Of a stretch of DNA of 64,000 bases, positions 52,801 through 60,620 are shown in pieces. Under the pieces are notes generated by a model that worked only from the letters and a program-made list of their open reading frames with translations, did not search any database and had not been told where the DNA came from. Positions within the stretch are counted from its first letter, which is position 1, and every line of letters starts with the position of its first letter. A program made the position numbers and the translations under genes. This DNA is from Faecalibacterium sp. CAG:1138 (GTDB lineage: Bacteria > Bacillota > Clostridia > Christensenellales > CAG-917): the NCBI GenBank assembly GCA_000434675.1, contig HF988646.1, positions 12,763-76,762 on the forward strand. Direction: 5' to 3'.

Positions 52801-53853
52801 TATTTGACAAAACTTGTTGAAGAACGCATGAAGGACTTGGATCGTCTTTCCAAAAAACTGACGAACCCCGACACTTGGAATATCGGAGGCGATAGAATGA
52901 AATTTGACGCTGTTGTCGGCAACCCGCCGTATCAACTTACAAAAAACGGGAACAATGAGCAAATCCACTTTGCTTTTCTTGAACTTGCTTATAATACGAC
53001 AGCCCATTATGTTTCTTTGATCCAACCGTTAAATTGGCTCAATAATGGTAAATTGCTCAATAAAGTTGTCGATCACGTTGTTTCATTGTTCAGATATTCG
53101 GATAGTAAGAGTGTGTTCTTAACGGTACAAATTCCGTCGGGCGTAGGCTATTCTTTGATTGATAAACAAAATCAATACAGCGGAACTCAAATTGTCGAAG
53201 GCAATAAAAAGTACTACGGAAAATTAACCGGAAATTATAATTCCGACGATTTGCGTATCGTTGATGAAGTCCATTTTACAAAATCAATTTATGATAGAAT
53301 TTCAGATTATGTAGGTCATAGTAATGAGGATAAATCATTGCCGATTAATCCCAACGGAGAGATTAAAATTTGGTATAAGAAAGAAAACGGGAAAGCCGGG
53401 AAAAGCGAATGGTATTCCGTTGATCGAAAATCAATCCCCGATGGTTCGATTATCGATGAATGGAAGGTGATGATTAGCAATGACGGACACGCAGAAGCGA
53501 CAGATACAAAGCCGCAAAATATTTTTAACAACTCGGCTATCGCTCTGCCCCCAAAATACATAACAACGAATAGACCAATATTGTTAAAAGCAAAAGACAA
53601 GTCTGAAGCGGAATTTATTGCGAAATATGCAAATACAAAATTTTTTAGACGGTTATTGCATGTTGAAGCAAAGTCAAATTCCATTGCAAAAGGCACCTAT
53701 AAGTTGGTTCCTGATATAACCGAATTTATCGATAAATATGACGGCATAGAAGATTTGGACACATTTTTGGCAAAGTTCTTCAATTTGAGTGAAGAAACTA
53801 TAAATGATATTAACAAAAGAATTTTGCCCAAAACAACAAATAACGGATTGTGA
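49870..53853 (+). CDS. Restriction-modification large subunit: GIY-YIG-like, SF2 helicase and NPPY methylase half
   Basis: 1327 residues. Residues ~10-110 resemble a GIY-YIG/T5orf172 nuclease domain (LIYIYAIN ... LLKIGQTS). An SF2 motor follows: RNEQ Q-motif, CKMRYGKT (motif I, ~185), LLIIDEAHEG (II, ~302), LLSGTPYN (III, ~330), TTGVTVREW and MQAIFRVQSP (V-VI, ~535-565). A basic coiled-coil lies near 720-750. VVGNPPYQLTKNG at ~1016 is the adenine-methylase catalytic motif IV, but no motif I precedes it; a probable target-recognition region fills the C-terminus. GGGGGAAG precedes the ATG. Together with the small subunit it should form one restriction-modification complex. Confidence 0.82.
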   Translation: MAKYDVASYNLIYIYAINDETHKGLLKIGQTSFSSKYSIAQLPPNCSALNQNAHARIQQQTKTALVSYDLLYTELATRTITMADGSKQIQSFQDYDVHDVILQSGYSAVKFVESGKQSEWFKIDLSSAKAAISAVKEGKAVLPDAKTSVVVAQKQKITLRNEQKENVEKTIDIFKRYDTMLWNCKMRYGKTVTAYELIKRQHYQKVIVITHRPAVEDGWGTDHDLMFAGTNHLFIDKTNGSVDYDSAIDADNDFKLKQTVQSQTPFVYFASIQDLRGSKRVGGKYNKNNAVFDMDWDLLIIDEAHEGTSTDLGDAVIKTLRKPNTKVLLLSGTPYNIMSEFDENKYTWTYVDEQKAKAEWEENHPNERNPYEELPKMNIFTFDLSEQMPTSYRFVTEDSAFNFREFFRTWTGDVEKDFRIIPEGKSVGDFVYEDDVYNFLSLISSDSQDSNYPFSTEEYRDMFAHTFWIVPGVKEAKALSALIQRHPNFKDFEVVNIAGDGDEEKPYSEALALVRSSIKSFAKTITISCGKLTTGVTVREWSAVMMLSGSSSTSASGYMQAIFRVQSPGYINGRQKKNCYVFDFAPDRTLKVIAEVHRVTNKGLKDDEKAKKALGEFINFCPIISVEGTVMRSYNVDEMMRQIKRISVDAAINSGFDDDTIYLSDAGMKISQFDQDILRKLADVVTPQKKGKKQTDVVISDSGMTDEQHKLADKAKRKPKKELTEEEKAALELYKKQKEEQKKMFNLLRAVSIRLPLLFYGADADITEIIHLKDFVQIVDDESWGEFMPKGLRKDLFLDILRYYDEDVVIGAGLRIRKMAKAADELPPTYRAKRIVEIMSKFKNPDKETVLTPWRVVNMHMGNTLGGYNFFDEDFQKELDEPRVIDNGEITSDIFLNTDAKVLEMNSKSGLYPLYLAYSFYMLNVSGKEKDLPLETMQKIWFDTLDKHIFVLCKTKMARMITIRTLAGYSNKTVHAIYLTKLVEERMKDLDRLSKKLTNPDTWNIGGDRMKFDAVVGNPPYQLTKNGNNEQIHFAFLELAYNTTAHYVSLIQPLNWLNNGKLLNKVVDHVVSLFRYSDSKSVFLTVQIPSGVGYSLIDKQNQYSGTQIVEGNKKYYGKLTGNYNSDDLRIVDEVHFTKSIYDRISDYVGHSNEDKSLPINPNGEIKIWYKKENGKAGKSEWYSVDRKSIPDGSIIDEWKVMISNDGHAEATDTKPQNIFNNSAIALPPKYITTNRPILLKAKDKSEAEFIAKYANTKFFRRLLHVEAKSNSIAKGTYKLVPDITEFIDKYDGIEDLDTFLAKFFNLSEETINDINKRILPKTTNNGL

Positions 53854-53882
53854 TTATACAGACACCACACTTCTAAAGCATA

Positions 53883-53911
53883 TTGACTTGTAATCTTTAT
53901 TGTTGTATAAT
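53883..53911 (+). promoter_or_regulatory. Promoter of the OLD/PARIS-like gene
   Basis: TTGACT at 53883-53888 and TATAAT at 53906-53911, 17-bp spacer. Confidence 0.75.
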
Positions 53912-53934
53912 TATACTAAACAATGGGGAGATAA

Positions 53935-55674
53935 ATGATGTCAAAAGTACTCTTAGAAAAAGTTAAATTAGAATATTTCAAGTGTTATCAAGAAACAACG
54001 GTATTATTTAAAGATTTAACAATTGTTGTGGGCGAAAACAATGCTGGTAAATCTTGTTTAATTGAAGCTCTCAGATTGGTGTCAAATGCGGCGCAAAATG
54101 CTTATAGAAAAAATTATCGAGAACCGCCCAAAGAGTTAGAGCTTATGGCTTCACTGAGAGGATTTGTAATTGATACGAAAAAACTGAGAATTGATTTGGA
54201 AAGTGTTGTCTACTTTTATGACAAAAATAGAAATGCCAAGATAACAGCCTTTTTTAATGATAAATCAAGAATTGAAATTTATTTGAACGAATATTGTGCT
54301 TTCGCTGTAATATTTGATAAACAAAGAAAAATGATTACTAGCAATAAGAAAGCAAAAGAATTGGGAGTTGATAAAATGCTACGTATTATGCCACAAATCG
54401 GCACAATACGAGAACAAGAAAAATATCTATCAAAAGAAACAGTGTTTGATGATAAAGATACTTATCTATCATCTTTACACTTTAGAAATGAGATTTATCT
54501 ATGGAAAGATTTGTATTATTCAGATTTCAAGCAATTAGCAGAAAGCACATGGGACAGTTTGGAGATATCAGATCCTGAGTTCAATCAAACAGATAACATT
54601 ATGAGCCTTGTTGTAAGTGATAATCGTTTTTCTGCGGAGATTGGTAAGATGGGAAGCGGTTTACAACTTTGGCTTCAAATTATGTGGTTCCTTTCACGTT
54701 CTAAAGATTGTGAAGTTATTATCTTAGATGAACCGGATATTTACATGCATTCCGAAATGCAACGCAAAATTCTTGAAATAGTTAGAGAAAAGTTTCCACA
54801 AGTAATTATTGCAACACATTCGTTAGAAATTATCTCACGAGTTGATCCCGAGTATATTCTTGAAATAAATAAGAAAGACAAAAAACTAAAATTTGCAAGC
54901 GATGTTTCTTCTGTTCAAAAAATTATAGATGATATCGGTGGCGTTTCAAATTTAGCTCTTATAAATTTGGGGCGTCAGCGTAAATGTTTATTTGTAGAGG
55001 GATGCGATGTCGAAATACTAAATAGATTTAATGAAATTCTGTATGGAAAACAAATATGCTTGCCAACATTTTCTTTTGGGGGTTTTAGCAAGATATCCAA
55101 CTTATACGGAGCGGCTGACTTGTTTTATAATGAAACGAGTAATCAAATTAAATGTTTCGCAATTGCGGATAAAGACTATAGGGATGAAATTGTCGTAGAG
55201 AAGATCCAGAAACAAGCTGTTGATAAACATCTGGCATTGTACATTTGGGCTAAAAAAGAAATTGAAAATTATCTGATCGATCCTCAAATCCTATTTGAGC
55301 TAATCCCTAATACATTTCAAATTCAATATCTAGATTTTTTGACTGAATTTGAAGCATTGGTAGAAGCGGAAAAAGATGACGTGTTTGATTCATATGCAAC
55401 CCAATATAGAATTGATTGTGGTTATTTTAGTGACGAAAAGCAATGGGATATTGCTACATGCAATCAAAAAGCACGCGATTATATGTCAAAACACTGGATT
55501 TCGTTAGACACCAAACTTGCTTTAATCGGAGGTAAAAAATTTTTAGGAACAATTAGGCGGTATTTTCAAGATAACTACAAAATTTCATTATCAAACAAAA
55601 AAATTATTGATCAATACACTGTTGATAAAATTCCAAAAGAAATAAAGGATGTTTTAACAGCTCTTAACCAATAA
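53935..55674 (+). CDS. AAA/ABC-type ATPase fused to TOPRIM nuclease (OLD- or fused-PARIS-like defence protein)
   Basis: 579 residues, AT-rich. RecF/SMC-type ATPase: FKDLTIVVGENNAGKSCLIE (Walker A), GSGLQLWLQIMWFL (signature-like), VIILDEPDIYMHSEMQ (Walker B), VIIATHSLEII (H-loop). From about residue 345 a TOPRIM-like region: KCLFVEGCDVEIL, FAIADKDYRDE and WAKKEIENYLID. The last motif and acidic DKDYR recall DUF4435, the AriB domain of PARIS, so this may be a single-chain PARIS; otherwise a class 1 OLD nuclease. GGGGAG precedes two adjacent ATGs. Single-gene unit with its own promoter and terminator. Confidence 0.8.
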   Translation: MMSKVLLEKVKLEYFKCYQETTVLFKDLTIVVGENNAGKSCLIEALRLVSNAAQNAYRKNYREPPKELELMASLRGFVIDTKKLRIDLESVVYFYDKNRNAKITAFFNDKSRIEIYLNEYCAFAVIFDKQRKMITSNKKAKELGVDKMLRIMPQIGTIREQEKYLSKETVFDDKDTYLSSLHFRNEIYLWKDLYYSDFKQLAESTWDSLEISDPEFNQTDNIMSLVVSDNRFSAEIGKMGSGLQLWLQIMWFLSRSKDCEVIILDEPDIYMHSEMQRKILEIVREKFPQVIIATHSLEIISRVDPEYILEINKKDKKLKFASDVSSVQKIIDDIGGVSNLALINLGRQRKCLFVEGCDVEILNRFNEILYGKQICLPTFSFGGFSKISNLYGAADLFYNETSNQIKCFAIADKDYRDEIVVEKIQKQAVDKHLALYIWAKKEIENYLIDPQILFELIPNTFQIQYLDFLTEFEALVEAEKDDVFDSYATQYRIDCGYFSDEKQWDIATCNQKARDYMSKHWISLDTKLALIGGKKFLGTIRRYFQDNYKISLSNKKIIDQYTVDKIPKEIKDVLTALNQ

Positions 55675-55692
55675 TCAACTATGTATAAAAAT

Positions 55693-55729
55693 AGGCGGAT
55701 AGATTTTCAAATTTATCCGTCTGTTTTAT
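55693..55729. terminator. Bidirectional terminator between the OLD-like and sigma-like genes
   Basis: AGGCGGATA pairs with TATCCGTCT (one G-U), T-rich to the right, A-rich to the left. Confidence 0.75.
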
Positions 55730-55731
55730 TG

Positions 55732-56355
55732 TTAAAAGCGATTTGTTGCAAGCAAATATTTTTTACGAATACTGTTTTGTCTGCGCCAGATTGTAGTGCG
55801 GTTGACGTTTAATATTCTGCCGATTTGTAGCATTGTAAACCCTGCCATAAGAATGGAAAGCGTTTCGTATTCAGCGGCGGTGAGTTTCATCTTTGATATA
55901 AGCCCGTCAACGGCTATATAATCGTTTTTCTGCTCGTCATCGAGTATTGTTTCAGACTCACTCGTAATTCGCTCGTCAAGGCTTATTGTGTTTGCCATAT
56001 AGCGTGTGTATTGCTTTTGCAAATAATTATCGGCGCAACGATAACAAGCACTTTTAATTGTAACAACCTTTCCGTATTTCGTAGTATAGTTATCACCGAG
56101 TTTCTCACCTATATGTTGGCAAAGAAACAGCATTGCCTCTTGCGCAATGTCGTATGCGTTTGAAAACGGCGAATAATCGTCTTTTGAGCGATTCATATCT
56201 CTAAATAGCCCTTTGTATAGATAATGCAAATCCTTGCCTGAACGGACGATTACTGTTTTAATACAGGTCAAGGCGATAACTTCGCCCATTTTCTGTACGT
56301 TTTCTGCCGAGATAACCATATCGTTATCCAAAATGCCTTTGTTTACTTCTTTCAT
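55732..56355 (-). CDS. Sigma-like helix-turn-helix regulator of a mobile element
   Basis: 207 residues. A helical N-terminal half with a sigma region 2-like segment (SNAYDIAQEAMLFLCQHIG) and a C-terminal region 4-like helix-turn-helix (EYETLSILMAGFTMLQIGRILNVNRTTIWRRQNSIRKK, read in two pieces: AGFTMLQIGRILNVN and RTTIWRRQNS). Such proteins are common in Tn916-type and other clostridial integrative elements. GGAGG precedes the ATG. Its targets are unknown; it is the last island gene before tRNA-Leu. Confidence 0.72.
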   Translation of the reverse strand: MKEVNKGILDNDMVISAENVQKMGEVIALTCIKTVIVRSGKDLHYLYKGLFRDMNRSKDDYSPFSNAYDIAQEAMLFLCQHIGEKLGDNYTTKYGKVVTIKSACYRCADNYLQKQYTRYMANTISLDERITSESETILDDEQKNDYIAVDGLISKMKLTAAEYETLSILMAGFTMLQIGRILNVNRTTIWRRQNSIRKKYLLATNRF

Positions 56356-56721
56356 TGTATTTTACCTCCGATTTAATTCGCCTTTCGGCAAAAACGGAAG
56401 TAGCACCGGGGAAAGATAGAAGTTTTTTACCTTATAGTTGGTTAGACGGAAGTCAACGAACAGCAAAAAATATTACGTTATAATCGACAATTTCAAAGTT
56501 TTCGGTAAAAATTTTTGCCGTTGACTTGCGCTTTTCACTGTGCTACAAACGTAAACGAAAGGCGATAAATCGGACGGCAAAACGGTATAGAAAAACCGAG
56601 CGTTTAGAACACTCGGTTAAAGGTTGTAATGTATTTATAGTTTGATTTTAAGTCCGAAATAATCTCTTGTAAAAAACAAAACGAACTCAAGATTTTTTCT
56701 CGGGTTCGTTTTATTCTTGTT
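56356..56721. other. Non-coding stretch at the island/tRNA-Leu junction
   Basis: No gene. It holds a stem AACCGAG / CTCGGTT at 56594-56618 and, next to the tRNA, a stem AAAACGAACTC (56678-56688) / GGGTTCGTTTT (56702-56712) whose minus-strand T-run makes it the tRNA-Leu terminator. The gene at its left reads away from it. I see no clear copy of the tRNA 3' end at the other island border. Confidence 0.6.
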
Positions 56722-56808
56722 TGGTGCGGGCAACAGGACTTGAACCTGCACAGCCTTGCGACCATAAGAACCTGAATCTTACGCGTCTGCCAATTCCGCC
56801 ATGCCCGC
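56722..56808 (-). tRNA. tRNA-Leu (anticodon CAG)
   Basis: On the minus strand GCGGGCA pairs with TGCCCGC; the anticodon arm is TAAGA-TTCAGGT-TCTTA giving CAG (codon CUG); a long variable arm (GTCGCAAGGCT-type) and GCAGG-TTCAAGT-CCTGT T-arm complete a class II tRNA of 87 bases with CCA encoded. Its 3' end faces the accessory island. Confidence 0.95.
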
Positions 56809-56822
56809 TTAAACTGTTACCG

Positions 56823-56851
56823 ATTATATCACTTTTGCAAGTTCTTGTCAA
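56823..56851 (-). promoter_or_regulatory. Consensus promoter of tRNA-Leu
   Basis: On the minus strand a perfect TTGACA (56851-56846), 17-bp spacer and perfect TATAAT (56828-56823). Confidence 0.88.
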
Positions 56852-56984
56852 ACTTATTTTGCCACTATTTTTCCGAATATTAAAACAGGTTGTTTTTCTT
56901 AGTCGGGAAGCCGCGGTTATCTGCGCCGGAACCTGCGAGGGAAGAAAGCGTGTCATAAAAATCCGGAAGTGTCAACCGATCTTT

Positions 56985-57308
56985 CTACATTCTTTCGGCA
57001 TATTCCACGTTGGTGACGAACACGACGGCGCCGCCAACAGGCACTTCGGCGACCTGGCAGTTCATAGAGCCGGCGTTGGCGTGGATGAAAGTCGGAGTCG
57101 GCTCCATGCGCTTAGCCGAGTGCTCCTTAATGATATCCAGCACTTTTCGGACCTCGTCATCCTCGACGCCGATGAGGAGGGTGACGTTGCCCGTCCTTAA
57201 AAACCCTCCGTAGGTAGCGATTTTTGTGAATCGGATGCCGCTCTCCGCGAGGGCTTTCGCCGTATTTCCGCCGTCTTTTTTGTTGATGATTGCAGTAATA
57301 AGTTTCAT
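56985..57308 (-). CDS. darA: Cyclic-di-AMP receptor, PII-like (DarA/PstA, DUF970)
   Basis: 107 residues: MKLITAIINKKDGGNTAKALAE, then TKIATYGGFLRTGNVTLLIGV and the c-di-AMP-contacting loop, GGAVVFVTNVEYAERM at the end. It forms a trimer that binds c-di-AMP, a second messenger for osmotic and cell-wall balance in Gram-positives. GGAGG before the ATG at 57308 fixes the start over a longer in-frame reading. Confidence 0.93.
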   Translation of the reverse strand: MKLITAIINKKDGGNTAKALAESGIRFTKIATYGGFLRTGNVTLLIGVEDDEVRKVLDIIKEHSAKRMEPTPTFIHANAGSMNCQVAEVPVGGAVVFVTNVEYAERM

Positions 57309-57455
57309 AAACGAACCTCCTTGCTTTTCTATATTATAACCTCGCGCGCTCGCGTTTGTCAACCCTGAAAAATTTTTCGGATTGCAACTTACGGTTGCTT
57401 GAAAAGGTGCGAAAAATGTTTTAATATGGACTTATCCGAAAACGAGGAGGCAAAG

Positions 57456-57920
57456 ATGCTGGATTTCAAGGCAATAGGAAACGGAATAAGGGAGCGGCGC
57501 CAAAGGCTCGGCTACAGTCAGGACGCTTTGGCCGAAACGTTAGGCGTGACGCATCAGGCGATATCGCGGTGGGAGCAGGGCGAGGCGATGCCGACGGTTG
57601 AAAATTTGGCGGAGCTATGCAGTCTGTTCGACATCGGTTTCGAGGAGCTTTTGCTTTTAGGCAGGCCCGTCGATCCGACCGCCAAAAACATATTCGACGG
57701 CCACAGCCGAACGTACGTCGTAAAGGAGATAATATCCGGTCGCTGTCCGTACGATTTTGTGGGCAATTTCAACGTATTTATGCCGCAGGAGCGGATTATG
57801 CTCCTTCGCGCCGTCAAGGAAGGGAAGCTTACTGCGGATCTTTTAAGTCTTAGGCAAAAGCTCACGCAGGAAGAACTTATTTTCCTTTTCGGCAAAAAAC
57901 AAATTCACCGCATGTGGTGA
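57456..57920 (+). CDS. XRE-family helix-turn-helix regulator
   Basis: 154 residues, start MLDFKAIGNGIRERR chosen by GAGGAGG upstream. The HTH is RLGYSQDALAETLGVTHQAISRWEQGEAMP. The C-terminal ~90 residues have no recognised sensor domain but contain a C-terminal helical block (LSLRQKLTQEELIFLF). It precedes the repeat-protein gene by 40 bases, probably in one operon. Confidence 0.87.
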   Translation: MLDFKAIGNGIRERRQRLGYSQDALAETLGVTHQAISRWEQGEAMPTVENLAELCSLFDIGFEELLLLGRPVDPTAKNIFDGHSRTYVVKEIISGRCPYDFVGNFNVFMPQERIMLLRAVKEGKLTADLLSLRQKLTQEELIFLFGKKQIHRMW

Positions 57921-57960
57921 CGAAAAACAAACTTTAACAAAAATTTTTGAGAGGTGAACT

Positions 57961-58392
57961 ATGAATATTGAAAACATGCTGCCGTTTTTGAACAAACAGG
58001 CTCTTGACGAATTGGTCGATTCGATTATCGCCGGCGAGGTGGATTTCGACATCAGAAAAGCGTTGCCGTTCCTTGATGACGACGCGCTCAAAAAGCTTAT
58101 GGAATACGCCGCCGAAAACCCGGGCAAAATCAACTTTGACGGCGCGCAATGCTATCCGTTCCTGTCCGAAAAGATTATGGACGAAGTGTTCCTGAAAAAA
58201 CTCGACGGCGGAGTTCTGGACGAATCCTGCCTGCCGTTCGTGTCGTCGGAGTGTCTGAAAAAAGTGGTCGAAAAGTACTGCGAAAACAGCGACTTGGACG
58301 TCAACATCGACGCGCTCTACTATTTTATGGACGAGGACGACGTTTCCGAAATCTTCCGTGCCTATCTTAAACGCCACAAAAAAACAAACTGA
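57961..58392 (+). CDS. Acidic repeat protein of unknown function
   Basis: 143 residues made of about five degenerate ~26-residue units: MLPFLNKQALDELVDSI, ALPFLDDDALKKLMEYA, CYPFLSEKIMDEVF, CLPFVSSECLKKVVEKY and ALYYFMDEDDVSEIF. Each starts LPFL-like, then an amphipathic helix, so it probably forms a curved helical solenoid for protein binding. GAGGTGA precedes the ATG. Cotranscription with the XRE gene suggests it is its partner or target; no name recognised. Confidence 0.7.
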   Translation: MNIENMLPFLNKQALDELVDSIIAGEVDFDIRKALPFLDDDALKKLMEYAAENPGKINFDGAQCYPFLSEKIMDEVFLKKLDGGVLDESCLPFVSSECLKKVVEKYCENSDLDVNIDALYYFMDEDDVSEIFRAYLKRHKKTN

Positions 58393-58395
58393 AAG

Positions 58396-58417
58396 CAGGC
58401 CTTCGGGCCTGTTTTTT
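58396..58417 (+). terminator. Terminator after the repeat-protein gene
   Basis: CAGGCC-TTCG-GGCCTG with TTTTTT; it lies in the short gap before the convergent res gene. Confidence 0.88.
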
Positions 58418-58424
58418 CGTTTTG

Positions 58425-60617
58425 CTAAAACATATTATCCAACAATTTCCAACTGTCGGAAGTTATATCGTCGCTGTAATTATCTGTGCAAATGCAGAGT
58501 TCGTCGCTGTTTTTGTCAAAACGGACAAAACCGCCTTTCAAACCGTATTTTTCAAGATATGCTTTTAGCACTTCAAACTTTTTCGGCGAGAAACTATCAA
58601 TATCTTCGCTTTTGCCTGCTTTATCAAATTCGCCTTTGGTTTCTATTATCCACGTTTCGCCGTTCACGGATACGATATAATCGGGGTAAAACAGTTTTTG
58701 GTGGCCGCTGTTGTCGAGATAAACGATAGACAAATAATCGTCGCCTTTATCGCCGTTTTTATAAATCCAATCTACGGCAGAGCATTTTTCGCAAAACTTT
58801 TCAAACTTTTTCTCGGCAGTCGAACGTGGTTCGGCGGACATCAAATATCCTTGATATACATTTTTCACGCTTTCCGTTTGCACCTTACTTGCGCTGTCGT
58901 ATGTAAACTTGCAAACACGCGGCAAAACAAACTCTTTCTTGGAAACCATATCTGGAGAAAGAGCAAGTTGCAAGAGTGGCACTGCCATTGCTTCGCGGAA
59001 ATTGCGACGCAACAAATCGACGTTGTTTATGATAAACGCATACAATTCTCTCGTCGAGAGTGCAAGCAACTTGCCCGAATAATCGAATTTATCACCAAAC
59101 AACTTGCCGATAATTGTCTGCATATACTTGTATTCCATACCGATTTCACGCCCGATAACGCCTATTGAGTGGTGACGGTCGCGCCCGAGTTTATGTGTGT
59201 TTACCGTTTCTTTTACGGTAATGGTGTTGAGATTGTCGCTTTCGCCCAAATCGGAAAGAGTAGCAACACTGCCAGATTGAGTATATGTATTTATAGAGTC
59301 GGAGAAAACAAAACCCGCCGTTTCAAGCCTTGTTTTATTTTCCTTTTTGTTGCCCGTAAGTTCGAATGTATCTTTGAAGTAACTTGCGATAGAGGATAAC
59401 GCCTTGCGCGGATCTCTTAAATCCGTAATCATAGTGCGTTGTTCCTTAGTAAGTGTAAACGACTTGTATTCGTTTTTCAGAAAAATATCTTTGCCGTCAA
59501 GTGCTCCTTTACTAAGTGCCTGTTTCACGCCCGCCGTGAACTTTTGGTCAAACGTATAAAGATAGCAACAATCCAAAACGTCGTTGTCGTAATGTTTTGC
59601 TTCGGGCATACGGCGAATACGTCCTATCGTCTGAATTTCAAACGTTTCGTCCATATTTTCGCGCAGTTTTACAAGTATTTGTGCTCGCGGACAATCCCAG
59701 CCTATAGCGACTGCTTGTTTTATAACGACGGCAATTTGTTTGCCGTCATTATCTGATATGTTCTCGACATTTTCGTGTCTGCCCGAAAGCCATATCGCAA
59801 GAGTATCGTTTTCGATATTGATGCCTTGTGCAGAAAAGTATTCTTCAACGCTGTCGCACAATGCGTCGCTATTATTTGGAAGTTGAACGACTATAAGCGG
59901 ATTTACGTCAATACCTTTATTCAAAAATATTGATTTTATTTCACGTTGCTTATTTAATGCACGCTCCAACAAATACCAAGTCTGATTATCGGTTTCGATT
60001 GTTTGCGGAAAGTTTTCATTTATGACGAGCAACTTTTTTATCAACCCTTCCGCAATAACGTCTTCTTCGGCAATTTCTATAAGTTTTGCCTTTTTGTCCA
60101 CAATAGGCGTAGCAGAGCAGCGGATAATTTTATCCGTTTTGAAAAGTTGCACGATAGCGTCGGCTTTATCTGTAAAATTCTGGTGGCTTTCGTCGATAAT
60201 TATTTTGAAAGATAGTTCTGCGTTCAACGCTTTTTCTATCCACTCCAAAAAGTTGGTGCGCTCGCTGTCCTTCAAGGCGTTATTGCCTTTTTTCGTAAGT
60301 TTTTCCCAGTTGATAAAACATGCGTCGTTTTCTTCAAAACCGCAGGTCATAACGTCGGCAAGTAGTTTTGTTTGTGCGTTGTGGATATACTTGTCCATTT
60401 TATCCTTGCTTTGTATTTCAAGGTCGCCCTTGCCGGGAGTAAGCCATACAAACACGGTTTTTGCGTGTTCTTTGGTATATTCGTCCATAAAATGCGTGAG
60501 CATTATGGTTTTACCGCTACCGGTAGGGCTTTTCAAAACGATTTCGCGGACGGAATCGTCTTCCATACATTCAAGCAGACTTTTTATTGCTTTCAACTGA
60601 AAATTCATTAAATTCAT
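58425..60617 (-). CDS. Type III restriction enzyme, Res subunit (helicase-nuclease)
   Basis: 730 residues. SF2 motor: LKSPTGSGKTIML (motif I), IIIDESHQNF (II), IRCSATPI (III), and QTIGRIRRMPEA (VI). A PD-(D/E)xK nuclease lies at the C-terminus: YPDYIVSVNGETWIIETKGEFD near residue 660. Shorter than typical Res (~900-1000), lacking some accessory regions. GGAGGG precedes the ATG; a second ATG nine bases on is also possible. It follows mod by three bases and requires Mod for target recognition. Confidence 0.9.
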   Translation of the reverse strand: MNLMNFQLKAIKSLLECMEDDSVREIVLKSPTGSGKTIMLTHFMDEYTKEHAKTVFVWLTPGKGDLEIQSKDKMDKYIHNAQTKLLADVMTCGFEENDACFINWEKLTKKGNNALKDSERTNFLEWIEKALNAELSFKIIIDESHQNFTDKADAIVQLFKTDKIIRCSATPIVDKKAKLIEIAEEDVIAEGLIKKLLVINENFPQTIETDNQTWYLLERALNKQREIKSIFLNKGIDVNPLIVVQLPNNSDALCDSVEEYFSAQGINIENDTLAIWLSGRHENVENISDNDGKQIAVVIKQAVAIGWDCPRAQILVKLRENMDETFEIQTIGRIRRMPEAKHYDNDVLDCCYLYTFDQKFTAGVKQALSKGALDGKDIFLKNEYKSFTLTKEQRTMITDLRDPRKALSSIASYFKDTFELTGNKKENKTRLETAGFVFSDSINTYTQSGSVATLSDLGESDNLNTITVKETVNTHKLGRDRHHSIGVIGREIGMEYKYMQTIIGKLFGDKFDYSGKLLALSTRELYAFIINNVDLLRRNFREAMAVPLLQLALSPDMVSKKEFVLPRVCKFTYDSASKVQTESVKNVYQGYLMSAEPRSTAEKKFEKFCEKCSAVDWIYKNGDKGDDYLSIVYLDNSGHQKLFYPDYIVSVNGETWIIETKGEFDKAGKSEDIDSFSPKKFEVLKAYLEKYGLKGGFVRFDKNSDELCICTDNYSDDITSDSWKLLDNMF

Positions 60618-60620
60618 CTT

